Shown here in pieces: positions 22,364 to 33,130 of a DNA stretch of 64,000 bases. Source of the stretch: Komagataeibacter oboediens (GTDB taxonomy: Bacteria > Pseudomonadota > Alphaproteobacteria > Acetobacterales > Acetobacteraceae). The notes under the pieces are model-generated. The model worked only from the letters and a program-made list of their open reading frames with translations. It made no database searches and had not been told where the DNA came from. Numbering within the stretch: position 1 is the stretch's first letter; the number at the start of each line of letters is the position of its first letter. The stretch covers positions 62,001 through 126,000 of the forward strand of contig NZ_NKTX01000001.1 of NCBI RefSeq assembly GCF_003207815.1, given 5' to 3'. Both the position numbers and the translations under genes were made by a program.

Positions 22364-22675
22364 TCAGGCCGCGGGGGCCACGCGCACGGTCTTGCGCAGG
22401 CTGATCAACTGGGCACCCAGTTCCTTTACCCCCGCATCGAACACCTTGAAGTGAGGCGTGGCGAGATGGGTCTCGAAAGCGGCCTCGTTATCGTACACTT
22501 CAACCAGGATGATCGTCTGGGCATCGTCCAGCGGGCTGACGGCCTCGAAGCGCTGGCAACCGTCTTCATCCGCTACCGAACGTTCGCTGTCATAGGCGCA
22601 CAGTTCCAGAAAACGCGCGCGGTTTTCAGCAGGAACGCGGAATTCGGCCACGATGGTAAGGGGGCGTGAGGGCAT
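22364..22675 (-). CDS. Antibiotic-biosynthesis-monooxygenase-like (ABM, YgiN-type) protein
   Basis: 103 residues from the ATG at 22675. The small ferredoxin-like ABM domain is recognisable: LTIVAEFRVPAENRARFLEL, then EDGCQRFEAV, IILVEVYDNEAAFETHLAT and PHFKVF. YgiN-type members act as quinol monooxygenases or unassigned cofactor-free oxidoreductases; the substrate here is unknown. It diverges from the glycine riboswitch/gcv operon. There is no direct sequence evidence of a link to glycine metabolism. Confidence 0.8.
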   Translation of the reverse strand: MPSRPLTIVAEFRVPAENRARFLELCAYDSERSVADEDGCQRFEAVSPLDDAQTIILVEVYDNEAAFETHLATPHFKVFDAGVKELGAQLISLRKTVRVAPAA

Positions 22676-22804
22676 GGGAATCAATCCTTGTCTAAGCTGC
22701 CGTTCCACAACGGAATGGGTGCCGGACGTGCTTCCGGGCATCCTGAAGCCAGCATGGTTTTCATGGATTGACTTGGCGCATCCGGTCATGTCAAGTCAGC
22801 TTGT

Positions 22805-22965
22805 CGACACGGGAGAGACTGGCTTCACGCCAGCGCCGAAGGAGCAACCGCCCCGGAAACTCTCAGGCCAAAGGACCGGTCGGCCAAGACTTCTGGAAAG
22901 AGGTATCCGCAACCCGGATACCCGCCGACGGGATAGCGATCTCAGGCACATGCGACAGAAGGGGC
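22805..22965 (+). promoter_or_regulatory. Tandem glycine riboswitch
   Basis: Two adjacent glycine aptamers. The first (~22809-22880) shows GGGAGAGACTGG, CGCCGAAGGAGCAA and AAACTCTCAGGC. The second (~22888-22963) shows TTCTGGAAAGAGG, CGCCGACGGG, ATCTCAGGCACA and the closing CAGAAGG. The spacing between them is only a few bases, as in cooperative tandem glycine riboswitches. It leads the gcvT-H-P operon and should switch expression on when glycine is high. A GAATCC/GGATTC hairpin (22971-22986) directly before the GGAG of the next ORF is the likely expression platform, suggesting translational control. Confidence 0.93.
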
Positions 22966-23000
22966 ACTTGGAATCCGACAGGATTCAACAGGAGTCCCGC

Positions 23001-23141
23001 ATGTCCACGCCTTCCGCTGTCTTCACGCCCCTGTTTCCCATTTTCCGTTCCGCTGGCGCGTATCGTGCCCTGTCGCCCGCATGCCATGCATGTGGGGTTG
23101 CGTGCGTGCATGCGGACCTGAACAAGGCCCAGCCCGCATGA
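23001..23141 (+). CDS. Small ORF (46 aa) between glycine riboswitch and gcvT; possible leader peptide
   Basis: Starts MSTPSAVFTPLFPIFR and contains CHACGVACVHAD. It has an ideal ribosome-binding site (GGAG at 22991-22994, six bases before the ATG), far better than that of gcvT. Its stop overlaps the gcvT start (ATGA), so ribosomes finishing it could re-initiate at gcvT. It has no recognisable domain; a weak hydrophobic stretch and three Cys are the only features. It is either a coupled leader peptide through which the riboswitch acts, or a small protein of its own. Similar-length overlapping frames can arise by chance in GC-rich DNA, so confidence is moderate. Confidence 0.5.
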   Translation: MSTPSAVFTPLFPIFRSAGAYRALSPACHACGVACVHADLNKAQPA

Positions 23142-24271
23142 ACCCGCCCCTGCTGCGTACGCCGCTGTACGACCTTCATCTTGAACTTGGTGCCCGGATG
23201 GTGCCGTTCGCGGGCTATGACATGCCGGTGCAGTATTCCGCCGGTGTCATGGCAGAACACCTGCATACCCGCGCAAAGGCGGGCCTGTTCGATGTCTCGC
23301 ACATGGGGCAGGTGCGTCTTTGCGCCAGATCCGGCCTGCTTGCGGACGCCGCCCGTGCGCTGGAAGCGCTGGTGCCCGCCGATATTGTCAGCCTGAAACC
23401 CGGCCGGCAGCGTTATGCCCTGTTTACCACGGCGGATGGCGGCATAAGCGATGATCTGATGGTGGCCAACATGGGTGACTGGCTGCTGCTGGTGGTCAAT
23501 GCCGCGTGCAAGGATGCTGATTTCGCGCATGTGCGTGATGCGCTGGGTGCGACCTGTGATGTGGACATGCTGGCCGATCGTGCCCTGATCGCGGTGCAGG
23601 GCCCCGCAGCGGAAGCAGCCCTTGCGGGCCTGAACCCCCGGGCCGCCGGCATGCGCTTCATGGATGTGGCGGAACTGGAACTGGCGGGTGTGGCCTGCAT
23701 CGTTTCACGGTCCGGCTATACCGGTGAGGACGGATTTGAGATCGGCATGGCGGCCGGTGGCGCCGTCACCGTGGCCCGCGCCCTGCTGGCCCACCCCGAT
23801 GTCGCGCCCGCGGGACTTGGCGCGCGCGACAGCCTGCGGCTGGAAGCCGGATTATGCCTGTATGGGTCTGATATCGACCTGACCACGACCCCGGTCGAGG
23901 CAGCACTTGAATGGTCCATCCAGAAAAGCCGCAGGCCCGGCGGTGCGCGCGCGGGCGGCTATCCCGGGGCTGCGATCGTGGCGGATCAGCTGGCCGATGG
24001 TACGACGCGTCGCCGCGTGGGCCTGCGCGCGCATGGCCGTGCGCCGGTGCGTGGCGGGGCTGACCTGTTTGCGGATGAAGCGGGCACGCAACCGGCAGGC
24101 CGCGTGACGTCGGGCGCGTTTGGTCCCAGCGTTGGTGGTCCCGTCGCCATGGGGTACGTGGCGGCAGATCATGCAACGACCGGCACGCCCCTGTTCGCCA
24201 GCGTGCGTGGCCGGCTGCTGCCGGTGACGGTAACGGCGATGCCCTTCGTGGCGCCGACCTTCAGACGCTAG
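23138..24271 (+). CDS. gcvT: Glycine cleavage system T protein (aminomethyltransferase)
   Basis: 377 residues from ATG 23138. It transfers the methylene group from the aminomethyl-lipoyl H protein to tetrahydrofolate, releasing ammonia. Family blocks are MVPFAGYDMPVQYSAG, GLFDVSHMGQV, SRSGYTGEDGFEI and LGARDSLRLEAGLCLYG; the catalytic Asp lies in the FDVSHMG block. First of the gcvT-gcvH-gcvP order, under the glycine riboswitch. Its own Shine-Dalgarno (AAGG, about ten bases upstream) is weak, and its start overlaps the small upstream ORF. Confidence 0.96.
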   Translation: MNPPLLRTPLYDLHLELGARMVPFAGYDMPVQYSAGVMAEHLHTRAKAGLFDVSHMGQVRLCARSGLLADAARALEALVPADIVSLKPGRQRYALFTTADGGISDDLMVANMGDWLLLVVNAACKDADFAHVRDALGATCDVDMLADRALIAVQGPAAEAALAGLNPRAAGMRFMDVAELELAGVACIVSRSGYTGEDGFEIGMAAGGAVTVARALLAHPDVAPAGLGARDSLRLEAGLCLYGSDIDLTTTPVEAALEWSIQKSRRPGGARAGGYPGAAIVADQLADGTTRRRVGLRAHGRAPVRGGADLFADEAGTQPAGRVTSGAFGPSVGGPVAMGYVAADHATTGTPLFASVRGRLLPVTVTAMPFVAPTFRR

Positions 24272-24318
24272 GTTTTCCCCTGTTTTTCAAACGTATTTCA
24301 AAGTGATGGAGCACGGAT

Positions 24319-24684
24319 ATGACCGTTTATTACACCAAGGAACATGAATGGCTGCGTGTCGAGGGCAATGTCGCTGTTGTCGGCATTACGGCCCACGCGG
24401 CGAACGAACTGGGCGAACTGGTCTTTGCCGAAGCCCGCGACCCCGGCACCACGGTGGAGCAGGGTGACAGCGTGGCCGTGGTGGAATCGGTCAAGGCGGC
24501 GTCCGACATCTATGCGCCGGTAACGGGGGATGTGCTGGCGTTCAACGACGTGCTGACGGATGACGCCGCCCTGGTCAATCGCGACCCCGAAGGCGAAGGC
24601 TGGATCGTGCGCATGACCATTGCGGATGCAGGCCAGCTTGAGGGCCTGATGGACAAGGCCACCTATACCGCGCTGGTTGGCTGA
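24319..24684 (+). CDS. gcvH: Glycine cleavage system H protein
   Basis: 121 residues with the lipoyl-domain fold. The lipoylated Lys is K59 in VVESVKAASDIYAP, and the N-terminal YYTKEHEWLRVEG is typical. It shuttles the aminomethyl intermediate from GcvP to GcvT. It lies 47 bp downstream of gcvT and 30 bp upstream of gcvP in one operon. Confidence 0.97.
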   Translation: MTVYYTKEHEWLRVEGNVAVVGITAHAANELGELVFAEARDPGTTVEQGDSVAVVESVKAASDIYAPVTGDVLAFNDVLTDDAALVNRDPEGEGWIVRMTIADAGQLEGLMDKATYTALVG

Positions 24685-24714
24685 TTTTCCTGAACGTCCC
24701 TTTCTTTACGGAGT

Positions 24715-27609
<2,895 letters not shown>

Positions 27610-27621
27610 GAATTTTAAAAA

Positions 27622-27690
27622 ATAACCGGGCACCGCCTTTTTTCGACAAAGGCGGTGTTCCCCTGACACTTTTTGCAGAAAACCTGTTGC
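27622..27690. repeat. Palindromic intergenic element, copy 3 (diverged)
   Basis: Stem CACCGCCTTT / AAAGGCGGTG, then CTTTTTGCAGAAAA, matching the inner hairpins of the longer copies. The outer AAGTTTTTGG arms are degraded. It follows gcvP and precedes a gene on the same strand, so here it may end the gcv transcript. Confidence 0.65.
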
Positions 27691-27763
27691 ATTTTCAGGG
27701 CATGTCCGGGGGCGGGCTGGTGGAACCGGTCCCTTTTGGGCTGATTGTGTCCCGGTGGTTCGT

Positions 27764-27788
27764 GTATATATCTGTTTCGATATAATAC
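27764..27788 (+). promoter_or_regulatory. Candidate promoter with overlapping palindromic operator for the ABC importer
   Basis: A perfect TATAAT -10 hexamer (~27781-27786) sits 31 bases before the GTG start. It overlaps the inverted repeat TATATC-N6-GATATA (27767-27784), which extends outward as GTATATATC / GATATAATAC. No good -35 is visible. A metal-responsive repressor site is plausible for an iron-type importer, but the repeat does not match a Fur box I know. Confidence 0.45.
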
Positions 27789-27816
27789 ATTGGGCCATGA
27801 GTAAGGGGACAGCACG

Positions 27817-28872
27817 GTGAATTGGGGCAGACGCAGGCTGAACATCGGGGCACTGGCGGGCATGGTTGTGGCGGGTGCGTCCGTCCTGTCGCCCGCCATG
27901 GCGCGGGAGGTGACGGACATGGCCGGCGTGACCCAGTCCGTGCCCGACCACCCGGCGCGGATTGCCGACCTGTGGTTCGCCCATAATGAACTGGTGCTGA
28001 TGCTGGGCGGGGCAAGGCAGATCGTCATGACCGTGGATCGCCCGCAGGCGCGGCCATGGATGTATAAAGTCTTTCCTTCCCTGTATCAGGCCCGTGTGGT
28101 CAACGGTCCGCAGGTCAATGCCGAAACCCTGCTGCAGGACCATGTCGACCTTGTCTTCGTGCCCGATGCTACGGCCGCCATTGCGTCATTCCGGGGGGTG
28201 GGGGTGCCAACCCTTGTCGCCTCTTTCCGGGATGTCGATGGACTGCTGCGGGTGGTGGACATGACGGCAGGCGCACTGGGCACGGAACAGGCCCATGCGA
28301 CCGCCACCCATTACCGCACCATGATGCGGCAGACCGTCAATGACGTGCATGACCGGCTGTCCGGCCTGACGGATGCGCAGCGCCCGCGCGTGCTGCATAT
28401 CCAGTCGCTGCATCCCCTGAAGGTGGACGGGGCGGACAGCATTGTCGATGAATGGATCACCCTTGCCGGTGGCCGCAACGCGGTACAGGGCGTAAGCGGG
28501 AACATGAAGCCGGTTTCGGTTGAGCAGGTGGCGGCGTGGGATCCTGATGTCATCATCCTCGGCCCGGATTGCGGCACGCTGGACCCGGCAGCCAATGGCG
28601 GAATATGGCAACGCCTGCGCGCGGTGCGCGAGGGCAGGGTGCATAACAATCCGTCGGGTGTTTTCACGTGGGACCGCTACGGCAGCGAACTGCCGCTGCA
28701 GATCAGCTGGGCTGCGAAAACCCTGCATCCCGACCGGTTTGGCGATGTGGACCTGCTGACGCTGACACGCGATTTCTACCGCACCTATTTCCACTATGAC
28801 CTGAATGCGGATGATGCCGGACGCATCCTTGCGGGCCAGCCACCACAGCCGGTGGCGGACAGGGTGCAGTGA
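27817..28872 (+). CDS. Periplasmic substrate-binding protein of a FecCD-type ABC importer
   Basis: 351 residues from a GTG with AAGGGGAC upstream. The N-terminus is a signal peptide (basic NWGRRR, hydrophobic core, cleavage after SPAMA). The mature protein follows the FecB/BtuF/TroA two-lobe pattern: REVTDMAGVTQSVPDHPARI, VDLVFVPDATA, GADSIVDEWITLAGGRNAV and PDVIILGPDCG. Such proteins deliver ferric siderophores, heme or cobalamin; the ligand cannot be told from sequence. The stop overlaps the permease start (GTGA). No cobalamin riboswitch is seen upstream and no TonB receptor is adjacent. Confidence 0.85.
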   Translation: MNWGRRRLNIGALAGMVVAGASVLSPAMAREVTDMAGVTQSVPDHPARIADLWFAHNELVLMLGGARQIVMTVDRPQARPWMYKVFPSLYQARVVNGPQVNAETLLQDHVDLVFVPDATAAIASFRGVGVPTLVASFRDVDGLLRVVDMTAGALGTEQAHATATHYRTMMRQTVNDVHDRLSGLTDAQRPRVLHIQSLHPLKVDGADSIVDEWITLAGGRNAVQGVSGNMKPVSVEQVAAWDPDVIILGPDCGTLDPAANGGIWQRLRAVREGRVHNNPSGVFTWDRYGSELPLQISWAAKTLHPDRFGDVDLLTLTRDFYRTYFHYDLNADDAGRILAGQPPQPVADRVQ

Positions 28873-29876
28873 CCCTGCGCGGTAGCGTGGTCGGATGCCT
28901 GTGTGCTGCCGGTCTCTTAGTGCTGTCGGTGCTGTCGGCCTGTCTCGGGCGGTTTGCGCTGCAGCCGGGGCAGGTGCTGCATGCCCTGCTGACGGTGGGG
29001 CACGCCCCGGCAGGTGGCGACATGGTGCATACCGTCCTGTTCGGCGCGCGCCTGCCGCGGATCGGGGGGGCGATCTGCGTGGGGGCGGCGCTGTCGGTGG
29101 CGGGGGCTGCGTATCAGGCGGTGTTCCGTAACCCGCTGGTGTCCCCTGGTCTGCTGGGCGTGCTGGCGGGTGCGGGCACGGGTGCTGCGCTGGGCATTGT
29201 ATGGGGTATGGGGCATGCGGGTGTGGCGGCCCTGTCCTTTCTGGGGGGGCTGGCGGCGGTGGCATTCGGTGTGGGCGTGGCGCAGATGTTCGATGCCGCA
29301 TCCATGCTGATGCTGATATTCGGCGGGCTGATCAGTTCGGCGCTGTTTACGGCGTTCCTGTCGCTGCTGAAATACGTGGCGGACCCGCAGAACCAGTTGC
29401 CCGATATCGTCTTCTGGCTGCTGGGCAGCCTGACGCAGGTGACGCCGCAGGCACTGGGCGTGCTGGTGGGGCCGGTTGTGGTGGGGATCGTGCTGCTGTC
29501 GGCCTGCGGGCGGATGCTCGATGGCCTTGCCATGGGGGATGAGGAAGCGCGCACGCTGGGCATTCCGGTCATGGCGCTGCGATACGGGGTAATTGGCGGG
29601 GCTACGGTGCTGGCGGCCATGACGGTCGCGGTGGCGGGCATGATCGGCTGGATCGGGCTGGTGGTCCCCCATGTCGCGCGCCTGCTGGTCGGGCCATGCA
29701 ACATGCGGGTGCTGCCGGTCAGTGCGTGCGTGGGGGGGATGTTCCTGCTGGCATGTGATGACCTGGCGCGCACCCTGTCGGCGGAGGAAATTCCCGTGGG
29801 CCTGATTGCCGACCTGCTGGGGGTGGTGGTGTTTGTCGCCGTCCTGCCGCTGCTGCGGCGCGGATGGCGGGCATGA
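28869..29876 (+). CDS. FecCD-family ABC importer permease
   Basis: 335 residues, GTG start inside the stop of the binding-protein gene. About ten membrane segments. The FecCD signatures are present: RLPRIGGAICVGAALSVAG, AYQAVFRNPLVSPGLLGVLAGAG and GMIGWIGLVVPHVARLLVG. The DEEARTLGIPV block matches the coupling-helix region. It forms the membrane channel of an iron-complex or cobalamin importer with the flanking genes. The stop overlaps the ATPase start (ATGA). Confidence 0.93.
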   Translation: MTLRGSVVGCLCAAGLLVLSVLSACLGRFALQPGQVLHALLTVGHAPAGGDMVHTVLFGARLPRIGGAICVGAALSVAGAAYQAVFRNPLVSPGLLGVLAGAGTGAALGIVWGMGHAGVAALSFLGGLAAVAFGVGVAQMFDAASMLMLIFGGLISSALFTAFLSLLKYVADPQNQLPDIVFWLLGSLTQVTPQALGVLVGPVVVGIVLLSACGRMLDGLAMGDEEARTLGIPVMALRYGVIGGATVLAAMTVAVAGMIGWIGLVVPHVARLLVGPCNMRVLPVSACVGGMFLLACDDLARTLSAEEIPVGLIADLLGVVVFVAVLPLLRRGWRA

Positions 29877-30619
29877 ACGGGTCGCAGCCAGTCCTGCGGC
29901 TGGACCACGTGGGCTTCCACCGGGGGCGGCGTGCGGTGCTGCATGATGTCTCGCTGGGTGTCCGCACGGGTGAGATGACCGCCCTGCTGGGGCCCAATGG
30001 CGCGGGCAAGACCACGTTGCTGCGCCTGCTGCTGGGCCTTGCGCGCCCGGATTCAGGGCAGGTCTGGCTGGATGGGCAGCCCATGGCGCACTGGTCCCGG
30101 CGCGAGGTCGCGCGGCGCATTGCCTACGTGCCGCAGGGCCATGCGCCGCTGTTTCCCTACAGCGTGCGCGATATTGTGGGCATGGGACGACTGGCGGAGG
30201 CGCCGTTCGCCCCCCGTCTGCGCGAAAGGGACCGTGATGCGGTGGCGCATGCGCTGGCGGAACTGTCCATTACACACCTGGCCGCGCGCCCCTATACCGA
30301 ACTGTCGGGGGGGGAACGCCAGGCGGTGCTGCTGGCGCGCGCGCTGGCGCAGGGCGGGCATATCCTGATTCTGGATGAACCGGAAACAGGGCTGGATTAC
30401 GGACAGAAACAGCGGCTGTACGCCCTGCTGCGCCGGCTGGCACAACGGGGACACGCCATTGTCGCCACCACCCATGACCCGGTTCAGGCGGCCCGGATAT
30501 TCGACCGCGCCATCCTGCTGCGTCATGGACGCGTCATGGAAGACGGGCCCGCAGCCGCCCTGCTGGTCCCGGTCATGCTGGACCGGCTGTATGCCCCACA
30601 GGGGGGATCTGAGGAATAG
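29873..30619 (+). CDS. ABC importer ATP-binding protein (FepC/BtuD type)
   Basis: 248 residues from the ATG overlapping the permease stop; an ATG nine bases earlier is also possible. The nucleotide-binding domain is complete: Walker A GPNGAGKTT, Q-loop YVPQGHA, signature LSGGERQ, Walker B ILILDEPETGLD and switch His in ATTHDP. It powers the upstream permease. The gene ends only 7 bp from the convergent small exported-protein gene, so no independent terminator fits between them. Confidence 0.95.
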   Translation: MNGSQPVLRLDHVGFHRGRRAVLHDVSLGVRTGEMTALLGPNGAGKTTLLRLLLGLARPDSGQVWLDGQPMAHWSRREVARRIAYVPQGHAPLFPYSVRDIVGMGRLAEAPFAPRLRERDRDAVAHALAELSITHLAARPYTELSGGERQAVLLARALAQGGHILILDEPETGLDYGQKQRLYALLRRLAQRGHAIVATTHDPVQAARIFDRAILLRHGRVMEDGPAAALLVPVMLDRLYAPQGGSEE

Positions 30620-30626
30620 GGGTGGT

Positions 30627-30998
30627 CTAGCGGTTGTAGGGGTTTGTATCGACGCGTACGGCCTTGCCGGTGCGGTCATAATACAGGATGGCGTTGCCGC
30701 GTTTTTCGGCATAGCCATCGGGTTCCCCCGTGGGCGTCCAGAACAGCAGCCGGTTCACGTCCGGCTGTTCCTTTATCTTGTCGCCCGGCGGGATGAAGCG
30801 GTACTGGCTGTAGTCCATGTGCAGCCGGGGCAGGGGGGGGCGCTTGGACAGCTGGTGCATGGAGAAATGGCGTTGCGAGGCCTCGCCGGGGTCTTCATTG
30901 CCCGCATTGGCATGCCCGCCGTCAGCCATCGCCACACCCGGCACGACAGGGGCGCATAGTATGCCCAGCAGAACCACGTGCCGTAACCTGATTGACAT
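30627..30998 (-). CDS. Small exported protein of unknown function
   Basis: 123 residues from the ATG at 30998, which has AGGGAAAGG upstream; an ATG seven codons earlier has a poorer site. Signal peptide MSIRLRHVVLLGILCAPVVP is followed by a cleavage site after VAMA. The mature part (about 95 residues) is rich in charged and aromatic residues, with a dense block near YSQYRFIPPGDKIKEQP and RGNAILYYDRTGKAVR; the second stretch looks like a beta hairpin. I recognise no family. It is 86 bp downstream of the porin-like gene on the same strand, so the two may form one transcript and act together at the outer membrane. Confidence 0.7.
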   Translation of the reverse strand: MSIRLRHVVLLGILCAPVVPGVAMADGGHANAGNEDPGEASQRHFSMHQLSKRPPLPRLHMDYSQYRFIPPGDKIKEQPDVNRLLFWTPTGEPDGYAEKRGNAILYYDRTGKAVRVDTNPYNR

Positions 30999-31084
30999 AA
31001 GCGCTGGCCTTTCCCTCATTCCCGATCCCGGTCACCATCCTCCTTTTCCATGCCGGACGCAATATCCGCCACCGGATGGCGGGA

Positions 31085-32968
31085 TTACTGGAATGGCAGG
31101 TAACGGAAATCGAAGAAGATTTCGCTCAGGCTGGTCGTGGGCGCGCCACCCATACCGCCCCATGTATGCACGCGCGAATAGGCCAACTGCGTGCCCGCCT
31201 GCACCGTGCCGTACTGGCCGTGAATGAAGCGGTACCATGCGCCGATGGTGAATTCCTCCACCGAACGGATGTTGGCGGTGCAGTTATTCAGCGTTGCGCT
31301 GACCGCATCTGATGTTTCCGTCTCGCATCCGGTATTGTTGGCCATGGGGTTGCCATAGCCATAAGTCTGCCCATTCGAATCAAAATAGCTGCGCCCCGAA
31401 CGCTGCATGCCGAAATAGCCATAGACATCGATCACCTTGTTCGGGTGCGCGATCACGCCCGCAGTTGTCTGCGCGCTGGACAGCAGGGCGGGCGCGCCAT
31501 TGGCCCGCAACGTGGCATCAGGCAGCAGGACCGAGCCGTAGCGGCCGATGCCCCGGCCCGCCAGTCCCGCCAGCCGCACTTCCAGCCGGTGCGGAATGAT
31601 CGGCAGGATCATCGACCCGCCCGCGCCCCATGCAATGGCGGTATGGTTTTCGCCCACGCCGTTGATGACGGACCGATCGTGCGGGAAGTGCAGCAGCCCC
31701 TCGATTTCGTAATGGCCCCATGTCGGGTCCCATGCCACCTTGCCGATGATATCCGGGGCGATTTCGTTGGAATAGTTGGTGGTGTTGCTGCTCAGCCCCA
31801 CGCCGTTCGAACCAACCTTGGCATAGTTGCTGCCGTTGCCAGGCAGGGCGTATTCCCCATTGTCGCCTGCAGTGGAAAACCCGGTGGTGTCATAGATCGT
31901 CGCGGGATTTTCAATCGAGAAACCCGTCCAGACACGGTGGTGCATGAAATCCTTGACCACGCGCAGCTGCCACTGCCGCGACCATGTCTGCCCCGCGAGG
32001 ATGGAGGATTCGATCGTTTCCGGCAGGCTTTCCTGTCGTGGCACGATGCCCACGCGGTCGGGTGTCAGCATGGTCCATGCCTGACCGATCAGGAAATGCA
32101 TGTCGGCGCGTGAATCATCCAGCGTCAGGTACGCCTGCCGCAGCCGGGGCACGTAGGAATTGCTTTCATACGGGTTGGTGGTTTCGGCACTGGCACCAAA
32201 ATCCGTTTCCACGAACCCCGCCACCGTCAGGTGCGGGTTCAGCTGCCCCCGCGCCATGAGCGAGAAGCGCGAATACCGCGCATCGCCATTGAAGTTGGTG
32301 GTGTGGAAATTTGAACTGTTACGGAAGGGAATGGCGTTCCAGTAGTTGAAGATGCCCGACGAAACCTGCCGGTTTTCCACCAGTGCCGCTGCATCGAAGA
32401 AACCGCCGAGGATGATGGAGACGGGGCCAAGGTGGAACACCTTGCTGCCCAGCGCACCCGCAGACTGCGCGCCCACCGTTTCGCGGTTGTGGGGGCCGAC
32501 ATTGTTGTTGGCCATGTGGGAAATCAGGTCTTCCTCACGGTGTGCCACCACGGATTCATAGGTCGGCTGATCGCCCAGTTCTGAAACCGGATCGGAATGG
32601 CCGCCGATGCGCGGACGCGCCATGTGTTCGCCCTCCGCCATCTGGGAAGATGCGGGGGTGTGTCCTTCCACCGGGGTCCAGCCGCCATGCACATGCCCGC
32701 CCGAACCCGTGACCGCCAGCGGGTGGCCGCCATGGGTCGCGGTGCCGCCCATCTGGGCGCGGTGCTGGATGATCTGCTGGCGCATGGCCTGCAGGCTTTT
32801 CTGCAGCGCCATCTGCTGCTGCTGCAGCTGCTCCATCTGGCGTTCCATGATATCCAGCGATTCCGGATCTTCATCCGCCCATGCGGGCAGGGGGGCCAGA
32901 ACGGAACACACCATCAGCGCCCGCGCGAAACGCACTGGCCGGGTTATGGAAAAGGACGGAATCCGCAT
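31085..32968 (-). CDS. Outer-membrane porin-like beta-barrel protein with N-terminal coiled coil (DcaP-like)
   Basis: 627 residues. A signal peptide (cleavage after PAWA) precedes a short coiled coil (about 35-70, IMERQMEQLQQQQMALQ...), a His/Gly-rich linker of about 90 residues, and then a long segment of alternating amphipathic strands. Motifs resembling the trimeric DcaP-type porins are ILGGFFDAAALVE, GDARYSRFSLMARGQ, VPRLRQAYLTLDD and FLIGQAWTML. The last residues (EIFFDFRYLPFQ) fit a barrel strand, although the usual terminal Phe is followed by Gln. It probably forms a channel; the substrate is unknown. It is unusual for the His-rich linker (GGTATHGGHP...GGHVHGG). Confidence 0.65.
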   Translation of the reverse strand: MRIPSFSITRPVRFARALMVCSVLAPLPAWADEDPESLDIMERQMEQLQQQQMALQKSLQAMRQQIIQHRAQMGGTATHGGHPLAVTGSGGHVHGGWTPVEGHTPASSQMAEGEHMARPRIGGHSDPVSELGDQPTYESVVAHREEDLISHMANNNVGPHNRETVGAQSAGALGSKVFHLGPVSIILGGFFDAAALVENRQVSSGIFNYWNAIPFRNSSNFHTTNFNGDARYSRFSLMARGQLNPHLTVAGFVETDFGASAETTNPYESNSYVPRLRQAYLTLDDSRADMHFLIGQAWTMLTPDRVGIVPRQESLPETIESSILAGQTWSRQWQLRVVKDFMHHRVWTGFSIENPATIYDTTGFSTAGDNGEYALPGNGSNYAKVGSNGVGLSSNTTNYSNEIAPDIIGKVAWDPTWGHYEIEGLLHFPHDRSVINGVGENHTAIAWGAGGSMILPIIPHRLEVRLAGLAGRGIGRYGSVLLPDATLRANGAPALLSSAQTTAGVIAHPNKVIDVYGYFGMQRSGRSYFDSNGQTYGYGNPMANNTGCETETSDAVSATLNNCTANIRSVEEFTIGAWYRFIHGQYGTVQAGTQLAYSRVHTWGGMGGAPTTSLSEIFFDFRYLPFQ

Positions 32969-33130
32969 GTATGGTCAGGAGGCCCCAAACTAGGTTTTGA
33001 ACAATAATATGTCAAAACATGTCTAAAAGAAGGGGTAAATGATAATTTCTTTTAATATGTGACAGTGCGGCAACCCGTGCCGTGCATCCCGTCATAATAC
33101 GCCGAAGCGGGCGGTAGTATTTGCCCAATG

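Noticed and set aside
27797-27820. Seven-codon ORF before the ABC binding-protein gene as a leader peptide
   Set aside because: Too short, with no own ribosome-binding site, and it overlaps the Shine-Dalgarno of the real gene by chance.
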